64,000 bases of DNA from Muribaculaceae bacterium (lineage in GTDB: Bacteria; Bacteroidota; Bacteroidia; Bacteroidales; Muribaculaceae). Positions 1 through 9,353 of this stretch are shown piece after piece (the stretch's first letter is position 1; each line of letters begins with the position of its first letter). Below the pieces are notes generated by a model. The model worked only from the letters and a program-made list of their open reading frames with translations, had not been told where the DNA came from and did not search any database. The position numbers and the translations under genes are program-made. The DNA lies in the NCBI GenBank assembly GCA_022510405.1, contig JAFLTP010000001.1, forward strand, positions 62,001 to 126,000. The letters are read 5' to 3'.

Positions 1-444
1 ATGTTCTTCGCCGGTGACTTGGGTCAGGACATCTATAATGACATGAAGAGAATCCTTTATCTAATGAGCACAAACAACGGTTTGAGCAACAGAGCCTCCG
101 ATCTTCTTGACAAAGCCTGGACACCGGATAACACCAACACAGATATACCGGCCCTCAGAACCGTTGACAACAACAACCAGACAAGATTCTCATCTTGGGC
201 TGTAGAAAACGGCAGCTATTTCAAAATGAAATACCTCAAACTCTCCTACGCTTTGCCTAACAAGTGTCTGGAAAAATGGGCCCAGAGCATGAATGTGTTC
301 TTCCAAGTTGAAAACGTATTCACTGCAACCAAATATAAAGGCCTTGATCCTGAATTATTGCCGGGCAACTGGGGTCAGATTTTCGACAGCGGTTCATATC
401 CACGTCCGCGTTCCTTCACACTTGGTCTTAACGTGACATTCTAA
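1..444 (+). CDS. SusC/RagA-type TonB-dependent outer-membrane transporter, C-terminal end (partial)
   Basis: These are the last 147 residues of a SusC-family outer-membrane transporter; the rest lies left of the window, so the ATG at base 1 is an internal methionine and not a start. The tail has the family signature: an FFAGDLGQDIYN segment, a YLKLSYALP strand, an NVFTATKYKGLDPE segment, then YPRPRSFTLGLNVTF ending in the terminal phenylalanine typical of outer-membrane beta-barrels. It lies 29 bases before a susD gene, the usual SusC-SusD pairing. SusC forms the import channel and SusD the lid that captures oligosaccharide. The downstream GH32 enzyme suggests a fructan substrate; that is inference from context. 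Confidence 0.95.
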   Translation: MFFAGDLGQDIYNDMKRILYLMSTNNGLSNRASDLLDKAWTPDNTNTDIPALRTVDNNNQTRFSSWAVENGSYFKMKYLKLSYALPNKCLEKWAQSMNVFFQVENVFTATKYKGLDPELLPGNWGQIFDSGSYPRPRSFTLGLNVTF

Positions 445-473
445 TAAAAAACTCATTATAATATAGAATAAAT

Positions 474-2204
474 ATGAAACCTAAATATAATATCATAACC
501 AAGAGTTTCGGCGTAATCGCCATCGCCCTCACGGGATTTGGTGCCGTATCTTGTGGTGACATGCTCGACCTGAAACCTCAGGGTGTGCTTTTCGCCGACC
601 AAATTGGAGAAGAACAGGCAGTGGATCTCATGACATCGGCATATGCTACCTTGATGAACCATTATTTCGGCAACAATGAATCATTTGCAGGCCCTATCAA
701 CAACTGGGTGATCGACCTTCGTTCTGACGATGCACTCAAAGGTGGTGGCGATGTGAATATGGAAGGCTATATGCACCAGCTTGAAATCGGTAACGTGCAA
801 AGCGACAATGCCGTGATCAACTTTAAATGGCTCAACAACTATTTCTCTATCAGCCGTTGCAACACTGCAATCCAAACAATCGAATCTGCGGGTCAAATTG
901 ATGAAGCCACTAAGGCGAGTTACATTGCTGAGATGAAGACTCTGAGAGCCTATTATTATTTCGATATGCTCCGTCTCTTCAAGAAATTCCCATATATCGA
1001 CGAAACAATGAATGCCTCTGAAATACCCGCCGGTAACAAGAGCCGTCAGGAAGTGGCAGCCCTTATCCGTCAGGATCTTCGGAACGCTTATGACGTGCTT
1101 CCGGAAACTCAACCTCAGGTGGGACGTTTCAACAAATACGTGGCAGCCGGTATATTGGCAAGAGTGGATCTTTTCACAGCCACTTCTGAATTCACCGACA
1201 ATGTGCAGGAAGTGTGGGCAGAAGCCGAGAAATATTGCGACTTTGTGATTAACAGTGGCAAATATGGTCTTTTCGACAGATTCCAGCAAATCTCCGACCC
1301 TCAAATGAATGATGGTGTGGAATCAGTGATGGCAGTGCATTTTTCATCAGCCAATTCTCCCAACATGTTTAACTTCAACAACTGTCTTAACTGTACATGG
1401 AGTGAAGGTAATCTTTATGGCAACGGTGATGACTTCTATCTCGGATCCCAAGACCTTGCCAATGCTTTCATGACAGATGCCGACGGACTTCCTTACCTCA
1501 ATGGTTACACCGGGAATGAGGTGATCGGTCGTCTTGACGGTGCGGAGGAAACTTTCCCGATCTATAAAGGCAATACCGACCCACGTTTTGACCTTACCTT
1601 CGGACGTATCGGCATGTACTGGCGCTCATATATGTATAATGAAAACTGGTGTAGAGCATATGATATTTACGGCCAGTTCTCAGGCAAGAAACCTTATCCT
1701 TCACCCGATAACCCTGCTGTGACTGTAGGTATCGTGCCTTGGGGTGCCAATACACTCAATTATATGATTATCCGTTATTCTGATATCCTTCTTATGAAGG
1801 CGGAAGCCATGGTGGAACAGAACAAAGACCTCAACAGTGCCATCACTTTGGTTAATCAGGTGCGTCAGAGAGCTTCCAATTCCATCGACCCAAGTTATGC
1901 TCCAATCGACCTCAATCCGTCGATAGTAGATTACAAGGTGGCTCAATACCCTATGACAGGATGGAATCAGCAAAATGCCCGCCAAGCCGTACGTTATGAA
2001 CGTCGTCTTGAGTTCGCGTTGGAAGGTCTCCGTTGGTTCGACCTCATTCGCTGGGGTGAAGCTGAGCAAGTTGTCAACAAGTATTATCAGTACGAATCTA
2101 ATTTCCAGGAATATTATAACGGTGCTTCCCTGAAGGCCAACGACTATTATTTCCCGATTCCATTGGCACAGGTGGATAACTCCAACGGTCTTTACACCAA
2201 TTAA
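474..2204 (+). CDS. SusD/RagB-family glycan-binding outer-membrane lipoprotein
   Basis: This surface lipoprotein should cap the SusC channel and bind oligosaccharide. A lipoprotein signal peptide ends in the lipobox VSCGD, with the acylated cysteine at residue 27. The body is helical and TPR-like, and the C-terminal part carries the SusD signature ALEGLRWFDLIRWGEA followed by the terminal YYFPIPLAQVDNS segment. At 576 residues it has normal length. It follows susC by 29 bases and precedes a DUF4960-type gene by 29 bases, so it lies inside one operon. The family assignment is firm. The ligand (levan or inulin) is inferred only from the neighbouring GH32 enzyme. Confidence 0.95.
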   Translation: MKPKYNIITKSFGVIAIALTGFGAVSCGDMLDLKPQGVLFADQIGEEQAVDLMTSAYATLMNHYFGNNESFAGPINNWVIDLRSDDALKGGGDVNMEGYMHQLEIGNVQSDNAVINFKWLNNYFSISRCNTAIQTIESAGQIDEATKASYIAEMKTLRAYYYFDMLRLFKKFPYIDETMNASEIPAGNKSRQEVAALIRQDLRNAYDVLPETQPQVGRFNKYVAAGILARVDLFTATSEFTDNVQEVWAEAEKYCDFVINSGKYGLFDRFQQISDPQMNDGVESVMAVHFSSANSPNMFNFNNCLNCTWSEGNLYGNGDDFYLGSQDLANAFMTDADGLPYLNGYTGNEVIGRLDGAEETFPIYKGNTDPRFDLTFGRIGMYWRSYMYNENWCRAYDIYGQFSGKKPYPSPDNPAVTVGIVPWGANTLNYMIIRYSDILLMKAEAMVEQNKDLNSAITLVNQVRQRASNSIDPSYAPIDLNPSIVDYKVAQYPMTGWNQQNARQAVRYERRLEFALEGLRWFDLIRWGEAEQVVNKYYQYESNFQEYYNGASLKANDYYFPIPLAQVDNSNGLYTN

Positions 2205-2233
2205 TTCCTTCTTATCTTATAAATAGATTGAAT

Positions 2234-3715
2234 ATGAAAAATTATATAAAATACAGTCTTTCAGCCATGGCGATAGCCATGACGGGATGGTTTGGAGCCT
2301 GTACGGATATAAAGGTAGAAGCTCCGGAAATCCCTAACCTCCCAACAGTGACCAATCTCACTGCTACGGTAGACAACCGTGTGGTTACACTTACTTGGAA
2401 CCTTCCGACTTCTTCTTTGGAAATAGAAGGGGTGACCGTGAAAGTGAACAACAATAATGAAATCGGCCTGGATGCCGGCACAACTTCTTATAAAGTTTAC
2501 GGCCAACCTATGGAAGATGAATATCTCTACACTGTAAAGGTAAGATATAAAGATGGCTATGTTTCAGAGGGTCAATCTGTAATTGCGACAGTGCCATTTG
2601 AACAGCTTGCGGAACTTACTTCTTTTACCGTTACAAATTTGGAGAAGAGAAACGTGTCTTTCGCTTGGAGCCTTCCTGCAGTTAGCGGAGTTTCCGGAGT
2701 ATGGGTAGGTCTTGATGGTGAAGATTCAGGCACAGTATTCCCTATCAGCGAATATCCCAACGGGGGAACACTCACAGGCCAAAAAACAGGAGTGGATCTT
2801 AAGTTCCGTGCAAAGGTGGTTTATGATGAGGCTTATTATTCCAATGGCGTTGTTGTTAACACAGCCCTTCCGGAGATGGAAGTGAGAGCCGGTTTCCTCC
2901 TTCTTGCCGATTCTCCGGCTGATCTTCCCGATGATGACGAACTGGCAGCTGCAGCATGGTTCAGCGACAATTATGTTGACACAGACAAAGGTGATTTTAT
3001 CAATGTAAGTGAACTTGGTGATATAGATTTCGATGAATATGGAATGATCATGATCATGGTAGACCGTGTTGGTCTCGAGTATGGATGGGAAAACCTTCCT
3101 GCCAACCTCGTAGCTCCGGAAACTTTGGATCTTCTCAGAGCATATGGTGCAAACGGAGGAAATCTTTACCTTGCCAAGATGGCCACACAGCTCACAGTGC
3201 CTCTAAATGTTGTACCGGCTGATATGGGTCCAACTATTTGGAGCAGTGGCGAAGGTGGTGCAGGTGACGACATCTGGACAATCAACCCCTACCTGGGATG
3301 GGATTTCAAGGATGGTGGAGACCAAGAATTCTATGACAGAACTGATCACGCTATTTTCCAAGGCATCACACTTGAGCAGGTGAATGATTATCCATATGCC
3401 AGCATTCCATTGGAAGGCCCCGGTTTCCGTGAAGACCATAATACAATGTGGGATTGCAACATTTATGGAAACGGCGGTATGAACAACGTGATTCTTCACT
3501 TTGAAACTGTAACCAATTCACTGGTGCTCGCCACATGGGGTCATGTTCGCGACCATTGTGTTGCAGGACTTGTAGTGTTCAATAAAAACACAGAACATGG
3601 CACAGTAGTTGCTAATGGTTTTTCAGCGTATGAGTTCAATCAAAACTCAGGTGCGAATCCTTATCAAGGAAATGTGGAAAAACTTACAGCTAATATAATT
3701 GAATATTTGAAATAA
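2234..3715 (+). CDS. Surface glycan-binding lipoprotein, DUF4960 / BT1761-like
   Basis: The start is ATG at 2234; a TTG six bases upstream is in frame but unlikely. An N-terminal lipoprotein signal ends at GACTD. Residues about 35 to 215 form two Ig/FN3-like beta-sandwich repeats (segments such as NLTATVDNRVVTLTWNLP and FTVTNLEKRNVSFAWSLP), followed by a larger domain of roughly 280 residues. The order susC-susD-this gene-GH32 matches the levan locus of Bacteroides thetaiotaomicron, where BT1761 is a surface levan-binding protein of this type. I infer the same role: holding fructan at the surface beside the SusCD complex. No catalytic motif is visible. The DUF4960 label rests on recall and gene order, not on a profile search. 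Confidence 0.75.
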   Translation: MKNYIKYSLSAMAIAMTGWFGACTDIKVEAPEIPNLPTVTNLTATVDNRVVTLTWNLPTSSLEIEGVTVKVNNNNEIGLDAGTTSYKVYGQPMEDEYLYTVKVRYKDGYVSEGQSVIATVPFEQLAELTSFTVTNLEKRNVSFAWSLPAVSGVSGVWVGLDGEDSGTVFPISEYPNGGTLTGQKTGVDLKFRAKVVYDEAYYSNGVVVNTALPEMEVRAGFLLLADSPADLPDDDELAAAAWFSDNYVDTDKGDFINVSELGDIDFDEYGMIMIMVDRVGLEYGWENLPANLVAPETLDLLRAYGANGGNLYLAKMATQLTVPLNVVPADMGPTIWSSGEGGAGDDIWTINPYLGWDFKDGGDQEFYDRTDHAIFQGITLEQVNDYPYASIPLEGPGFREDHNTMWDCNIYGNGGMNNVILHFETVTNSLVLATWGHVRDHCVAGLVVFNKNTEHGTVVANGFSAYEFNQNSGANPYQGNVEKLTANIIEYLK

Positions 3716-3721
3716 TCGTTT

Positions 3722-3752
3722 TATCAAGGAGGGATTGCCTCCCTCCTTGATA
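3722..3752 (+). terminator. Strong intercistronic stem-loop
   Basis: A perfect 13-base inverted repeat (TATCAAGGAGGGA at 3722-3734, complement at 3740-3752) encloses the loop TTGCC. No T-run follows, and the GH32 gene starts 21 bases later. It may be a partial terminator or a 3'-end stabiliser that sets susCD-binding-protein mRNA apart from enzyme mRNA. Confidence 0.7.
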
Positions 3753-3772
3753 CCTAATTCAAAATTTTTTAT

Positions 3773-6154
3773 ATGAGAAAAACCTTCCCTATCCTAATGT
3801 CATTTGTAGCGGCTACACCTCTGTTTGCTGCCGATTTAGTGACAAATATTTCTTTAAATACTACCGATTCTTTCAAAAGAGTGACGGAAGAGATAAGTGG
3901 TAACAAACTCACTGTGAGAGGATATCACAGCCCTGAAAATTTACCGGGAGCTGTGGGTGATGCCCTTAGATTCGACGGTTATTCAACTTTCATTGAGGGG
4001 GCGGTAACGGAATTCAATCCTGGTGGAGCATCTTCTTTCTCGATTTGGGTAGCTCCCGAAACTTATCCCATAGTGCTCGAGGATCAACCATCTACGGAAA
4101 AAATTACAATCGCAGGAACAATCGACCATTCATCAAAAACAGGTTGGGAATTTGCAATTGACAAGGATGGCAATTATTCTTTCGATTGCTATGCCGAAGG
4201 ATGGCTCGCTTCTGTTTCAGCTTCAGATAAAATTCCTTGTTATGAATGGAGTTTTTTAGCGGCAGTTAATGATCCTGCAACCGGTGCGCTGACCCTTTAC
4301 CGAAATGGGGAGGAAGTTGGCAGGGTGAAAAGTCTCGGAGCTGTGGGAAATGGTTCGAAGAATATGACTGTGGGCAAGACTGCAGGTTCTTCCACGAGCC
4401 CATTCGGCGTAAAGACTTTCAACGGACTTATCGATGAAATTAACGTCTATGATGGAATCCTATCAGAAAAAGAATTAAACGCGACTCCGGAAAATATGGC
4501 GGATCTTTCGATACCCCAATCAAGATTCGAAAAGGATCTGCTACGCCCGAAGTATCATGGTATGCCGGGGGCCAACTGGACCAACGAAACGCATGGAATG
4601 ACATACTCTGATGGAAAATATCATGTTTTCTTCCAGAAGAATGCCAATGGACCATATATGAGCCGTCTGCACTGGGGCCACATCACCAGTGACAATCTTT
4701 ATGACTGGACTGAAGAAAAAATAGCGCTCGCACCGGGTGAGGACTACGATCACAAAGGCGTATGGAGCGGGGCAGTATTCACAGATGACGAAATTACAGG
4801 AGGGCTTCCTAATATAATATACACGGGTGTGGACTATCAAAGAGCCTATATTGTTCAGGCCAAACCGACTGACGATACCCTTATTGATTGGGAAAAGCAG
4901 GGTGTTATAATCAATGGTAAACCTGTGGGTTTGTCAGATGATTTCCGTGATCCTTATTTCTTCCGTAATGGTGACAATGCATATATCATAGTGGGAACCG
5001 CCAAAGATGGAATCGGAGCAACCACTTTGCACAAGTATAATCGAGCCACAAAGACATGGAGCAACGACGGAAGCATTTTCTTTGCAGGGACTTCGAAGGA
5101 AGAAGACGGCACATTCTGGGAAATGCCCAATGTAACCAAACTTGCTGACGGTAAATGGCTTTTCACCGTAACTCCTCAAAATACATCCAAGGGTGTTCAT
5201 ACTCTTTATTGGATAGGGGATATCAATGAAGACGGCACTTTCAATCCGTCCACAGAAAAACCACTCGACCTTGAGTTGGTAAACGGTCAAGGTTATGGTC
5301 TTCTTTCACCTACAATCTATCAGAAAGACGGCAAAACATTGATGCTGGGTATCGTGCCCGACAAACTTCCGACTACTGACAACTGCAATCTGGGATGGGC
5401 TCATCTTTATTCTTTCCCGAGAGAATTGTCTTTAGACGAAGATGGAAATTTGATCCAGAAACCTTATTCAGGTCTTGAAGAATTGAGAGGAAAGGGATAT
5501 TCCGCAGAGAATATGACAATAGATGGCATTAAGACCATTGAGGAGGTAAGCGGACGACAGGTTGAAGTTAAAGGTGTCTTTACTGTAAGCGACGTGCCGT
5601 TCGGTTTTAATCTGTTGAAAGGTGCCAAAGGTTGTGCCTCTGTAACTTACACTCCTTCCAACAATAAACTTGAGATCAACGTTACCAAACTTAATCGTAA
5701 GATTAATGATCAAAACAGTTTCAATGGACGTTATAGCGCCACATTGCCTGAAGCCATTGCCAAAGGAAGTGAAATGACCCTCGACGTTTACCTTGACGGT
5801 TCTGTATTGGATGTGTTCGTCAATAATAAGTACGCCACCTCAGTGAGATTATATCCGACAGATTCAGATGCAGACGGAATCGAGGTATTCTCGGAAGGAG
5901 GGGCAGTAAAAGTGAACAGTCTCAATGCATGGGTGCTTGACTCTGCGTATGCAGGGGGAAACAATACTCCGGGGAGTGATGTGGATGATCCCGATGCCGG
6001 TATAGATGGCATAATCTCCGATCTTCCTGAATATGTTAACGTGTATAATTTGAACGGGATTTTAGTGAAGAGAAACGTAAAATCTTCCGATGCAATCGCC
6101 GGACTTCCACGTGGCATTTATGTTATCGGGTCGCAAAAATTCACTGTGAAATAA
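3773..6154 (+). CDS. Secreted GH32 fructan hydrolase with N-terminal LamG-like domain and C-terminal sorting domain
   Basis: This 793-residue enzyme should cleave fructose polymers (levan or inulin). A signal peptide ends near LFAAD. Residues about 45 to 235 form a LamG/concanavalin-like sandwich. The GH32 five-blade propeller starts near residue 255 (LRPKYHGMPGANW). Residues R392-D393-P394 give the RDP motif that stabilises the transition state, and E450 in WEMPNV occupies the acid/base position. The nucleophile motif, normally WMNDPNG, reads W269-T-N-E272-T-H-G, so Glu stands where Asp is usual. A beta-sandwich lies at about 580 to 730. The last 45 residues (VYNLNGILVKRN, GLPRGIYVIG) resemble a type IX secretion sorting tail. 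Family assignment is firm; endo versus exo action cannot be told. Confidence 0.9.
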   Translation: MRKTFPILMSFVAATPLFAADLVTNISLNTTDSFKRVTEEISGNKLTVRGYHSPENLPGAVGDALRFDGYSTFIEGAVTEFNPGGASSFSIWVAPETYPIVLEDQPSTEKITIAGTIDHSSKTGWEFAIDKDGNYSFDCYAEGWLASVSASDKIPCYEWSFLAAVNDPATGALTLYRNGEEVGRVKSLGAVGNGSKNMTVGKTAGSSTSPFGVKTFNGLIDEINVYDGILSEKELNATPENMADLSIPQSRFEKDLLRPKYHGMPGANWTNETHGMTYSDGKYHVFFQKNANGPYMSRLHWGHITSDNLYDWTEEKIALAPGEDYDHKGVWSGAVFTDDEITGGLPNIIYTGVDYQRAYIVQAKPTDDTLIDWEKQGVIINGKPVGLSDDFRDPYFFRNGDNAYIIVGTAKDGIGATTLHKYNRATKTWSNDGSIFFAGTSKEEDGTFWEMPNVTKLADGKWLFTVTPQNTSKGVHTLYWIGDINEDGTFNPSTEKPLDLELVNGQGYGLLSPTIYQKDGKTLMLGIVPDKLPTTDNCNLGWAHLYSFPRELSLDEDGNLIQKPYSGLEELRGKGYSAENMTIDGIKTIEEVSGRQVEVKGVFTVSDVPFGFNLLKGAKGCASVTYTPSNNKLEINVTKLNRKINDQNSFNGRYSATLPEAIAKGSEMTLDVYLDGSVLDVFVNNKYATSVRLYPTDSDADGIEVFSEGGAVKVNSLNAWVLDSAYAGGNNTPGSDVDDPDAGIDGIISDLPEYVNVYNLNGILVKRNVKSSDAIAGLPRGIYVIGSQKFTVK

Positions 6155-6178
6155 ATTTCTGTACTTTTTAGATAAAAT

Positions 6179-6207
6179 CCGCGGTTTATAATAAGCCGCG
6201 TTTTTTT
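6179..6207 (+). terminator. Rho-independent terminator after GH32
   Basis: A GC-rich stem (CCGCGGTTTA pairing with TAAGCCGCG, one wobble) is followed directly by seven T. It ends the susCD-GH32 transcription unit. Confidence 0.9.
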
Positions 6208-6290
6208 AATGCCCCTCTTGGAATAGGATTTTGAGTTATTCAAAATTTTATACTAATTTTAGCGAAATTTTTTGAACTAACAATTAACAC

Positions 6291-9254
6291 ATGAAAGGCT
6301 TTATTAAATTTACATTAATGGGTGCTTTTGTAGCACTTTGTGGCGGCATAGCCATGAGCTCTATGTCCGGCGGGGATTCCCCGGCAACCAGAGACTCAGA
6401 TGCCGGAGAGGGGAGACCACTTCTCAAACTTGATGATGCTCCGGCATCTGCACTGTTCGTTTTGGATAAAGGTGTTGAGAATCTGGTAGCAACTTTCGTT
6501 GAAGAGGATTATTTCCTCTCAAGCAAAGTGACTTGGGGAAGCGCCCTGACACCTGACGGCACTGGTGACGGGTCGGATCCTGACAGGTTTTATGCCGGAC
6601 AAGACAACAAAGGTTATAAACAACTTTGGTTTAATCCGGATGGCAAGGTGACTTCTGCCAATGATGACAATACGGTGAAGTTTACTATCCAACCGCGTTT
6701 CGGCCTTGCTTTCACACCGAAAAAAGTTTCATTTAAGACAACACGTTACGGCACTGACGGAGGAAAGTTAGACATTTTCTGGATCAACCCCGATGGCTCT
6801 CAGGTGCTTTTGGACTCGGGAATAGTTCCTAATCGTGACAATTCAAGCCCTGCAGTGACCGAATGGAGCGCGGATATTGATCCTGCAAAAGTCAGTGTGG
6901 TTCCCGGTGCTTGCGGTCTCGCAATCAGTATATATTCGCTCGATAACGGTAAACACGTAGGTTTTTCAAACGTCTCTTTTGAAGGTACAATGTCAGGCCA
7001 AGAGATTGAAATACCGATGCTCAAATCATTTTCAGCCAATGGTGAGACTTACATAGCCGACGATATTTTTGAACCTAACGGCGACAATTATTCCGCAACT
7101 ATCGAGCTGTTCTCTTCTCAGCCAATGATTTCCGCATCTAATCCCGTTTCAGAAGTAGTTGCGGAATCCGGGAAAATCGGAACCATCAGCTATGACGGCG
7201 ACGAAAATAAATGCGAGGTAACCATTCCTGTGTCACTGAAAGACGTCACAATCAATTACGTGGCTAACTTCATTAGAAAACCTCTATTTACCGTGAAATA
7301 TGTCAACACAGACGGTAGTTTGATGGGGACACAGAAAGTTGAAAAAGACACTCCTATCGGCCAATTTGAGGTGGATTTCACTACAGCGATTGCAAAAGAT
7401 GGATTTAAGGTGAGAGGTTGGTTTGTAAACTCTACCGCGAGTGCCAAGGCTAAGACCACTGACATTATCACTAAAGACATCAGTCTTTATGCTCTTCAGA
7501 CTGAAGAAGAAGTGGCAAGTCTTTCAAGAAAATATACTTTCGATCTCGCCTCAGAAATTTTCTATCCTGAAGATCATGAAGCATTCGTGATTGACGAAAA
7601 AACAGGATATTGGCATGACAACAAACATGGCTGGGCATTCCAAAACGGCGATAAGATCAATCTTTTGGTAGGTCCTAAGGCCACAGTGGCACTGACGCTT
7701 TGTGAGTATGGCGGTGCCACAACTATCGATGTTGTTGATGCTGCAGGGAAGAAGGTTTGCGACTCATTCGATGGTAAAGCTGCTCCTGACGCCACCTTAT
7801 CAAGCTTTGACTATGAAGGAGAGCCCGGATATATCACGCTTACCCTTAATGCTGAAGGTGGCGAGATTTATCTCCACAAAATCACTATTTACAACAATGC
7901 AGAAGTTTCATTTACTAAGGATGGAGATTGGTATTTCGTGAAACCCGGCGATGTATGGAGTCTCTACGATGCCATTGAGGCAGCTAACGCAGCCAACGCC
8001 AAATCCAATTCCTCACGTGCATTCATTTTTGTCCCCGATGGCGTTTATGACATGGGTGAAACAGTTCTCACCAAGATTTCAGGTCACAATATCTCGTTAA
8101 TCGGCCAAAGTATGGAAGGAACATTGGTGATGAATGCACCTAATGTTCAGAACGAAGGTATCGGCACAACAGCAACCTTCCTTAACCAAAGCAACGGACT
8201 GTATATTCAGGATATGACCATTAAGAATGCCCTTGACTATTATGCAGCAGGAAGTGCAGGCCGTGCTGTCGTGCTTCAGGACAAGGGTACTAAGACTATC
8301 TGCAAGAATGTGGCAATGCTGTCGTATCAGGATACCTACTACAGCAACAACAATGAGGGTCTTTTCTATTTCGATGGTTCTAAGGTGGCCGGTACTGTTG
8401 ACTTCTTCTGTGGCGGCGGTACAATGTTTATGGAAAACAGTATCATCCAGGTAGAAATGAGGAATGCCAATGGTAAGGGAGAATGTACAATCACAGCTCC
8501 GGCCACTGCCGTAGGTAAAGAATATGGATATGTGTTCAGTAACTGTACGATTATGAACTATGCCGAGAAATACAATCTCGGTAGAGCTTGGCAAGGTGAA
8601 CCTCGTTGCGCTTACATCAACACCAAAGTGAATGACGACAAGATGAATCCCAACCGTTGGACACCGGGTGGAATGAGTGTGGTTGCCAAAGAATTCGTGG
8701 AATACAACACTACAGATATGGATGGTAATGTGGTTTCTCCGGCATCTAAGGTGATTGAGTTTACCAAGGACAACAACAAAAATGAGATGGAAACCATCCT
8801 CACGGCTGAGCAAGCTGCTAAATATTCTATCGATAAAGTGTTCCCGGATTGGAATCCGCGTGAACTTGCCACACAAATAGCGGCTCCGGCAGCCAGCTAC
8901 GATTCAAAGATGATTTCTTGGAATCCGGTTGAGGGTGCCTCTGCATATGCTATTTTCTGCGACGGAAATTTGGTGGCGATCACTACCGAAACTTCATATC
9001 CGCTTGAAGGTGGTTCAGAAAGCGATAACTATACTATCCGTTCAGCCAACTCCATGGGTGGTTTAGGCAAGGAAGCCGGTGTGTCAGGTCTTTCTGCGGT
9101 AGAAAAAATTGAAGCTTCAAATTCAGACATCATAGACACCAAATATTATAACTTACAGGGAATGATAGTTGACCCTTCTATTAAGGGTATAGTTGTGAAA
9201 GTGGTTACATTTGCTGACGGAAAGCAAAAAGCCACCAAACTCATCAACCGATAA
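6291..9254 (+). CDS. Secreted multidomain pectin methylesterase (CE8)
   Basis: This 987-residue secreted enzyme should demethylate homogalacturonan. After the signal peptide, residues about 70 to 235 form a beta-sandwich module that also occurs in the next gene. An InlB/FN3-like region follows, then a region to about 550. The CE8 right-handed beta-helix spans about 560 to 860. All three catalytic elements are visible: D681 in SYQDTYY (acid/base), D704 in GTVDFFCGG (nucleophile) and R765 in LGRAW. An FN3-like domain lies at about 865 to 935. The last 45 residues carry a KYYNLQGMIV motif, as in type IX sorting tails. It has its own upstream terminator and a possible promoter, so it may be expressed apart from the fructan genes. 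A pectin enzyme beside a fructan locus suggests mixed plant fibre as the target. Confidence 0.88.
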   Translation: MKGFIKFTLMGAFVALCGGIAMSSMSGGDSPATRDSDAGEGRPLLKLDDAPASALFVLDKGVENLVATFVEEDYFLSSKVTWGSALTPDGTGDGSDPDRFYAGQDNKGYKQLWFNPDGKVTSANDDNTVKFTIQPRFGLAFTPKKVSFKTTRYGTDGGKLDIFWINPDGSQVLLDSGIVPNRDNSSPAVTEWSADIDPAKVSVVPGACGLAISIYSLDNGKHVGFSNVSFEGTMSGQEIEIPMLKSFSANGETYIADDIFEPNGDNYSATIELFSSQPMISASNPVSEVVAESGKIGTISYDGDENKCEVTIPVSLKDVTINYVANFIRKPLFTVKYVNTDGSLMGTQKVEKDTPIGQFEVDFTTAIAKDGFKVRGWFVNSTASAKAKTTDIITKDISLYALQTEEEVASLSRKYTFDLASEIFYPEDHEAFVIDEKTGYWHDNKHGWAFQNGDKINLLVGPKATVALTLCEYGGATTIDVVDAAGKKVCDSFDGKAAPDATLSSFDYEGEPGYITLTLNAEGGEIYLHKITIYNNAEVSFTKDGDWYFVKPGDVWSLYDAIEAANAANAKSNSSRAFIFVPDGVYDMGETVLTKISGHNISLIGQSMEGTLVMNAPNVQNEGIGTTATFLNQSNGLYIQDMTIKNALDYYAAGSAGRAVVLQDKGTKTICKNVAMLSYQDTYYSNNNEGLFYFDGSKVAGTVDFFCGGGTMFMENSIIQVEMRNANGKGECTITAPATAVGKEYGYVFSNCTIMNYAEKYNLGRAWQGEPRCAYINTKVNDDKMNPNRWTPGGMSVVAKEFVEYNTTDMDGNVVSPASKVIEFTKDNNKNEMETILTAEQAAKYSIDKVFPDWNPRELATQIAAPAASYDSKMISWNPVEGASAYAIFCDGNLVAITTETSYPLEGGSESDNYTIRSANSMGGLGKEAGVSGLSAVEKIEASNSDIIDTKYYNLQGMIVDPSIKGIVVKVVTFADGKQKATKLINR

Positions 9255-9262
9255 ATATATAA

Positions 9263-9300
9263 CCACGGTCTGTATCAGTCGATTGATATGGGCCGTGGTA
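9263..9300 (+). terminator. Stem-loop after the CE8 gene
   Basis: The arms ACCACGG and CCGTGGT enclose an inner hairpin (TATCA/TTGATA). A weak ATTTCC follows in place of a T-run. It is probably a terminator or an mRNA 3'-end stabiliser. Confidence 0.6.
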
Positions 9301-9353
9301 TTTCCATATCTAACTAACATTAATATTTCTATTTAAACCTTAATCATTTAACG

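Noticed and set aside
8097-8876. Long minus-strand frame (259 codons) within the CE8 gene
   Set aside because: The plus strand encodes the complete pectin methylesterase catalytic core; the reverse frame is a codon-bias shadow.
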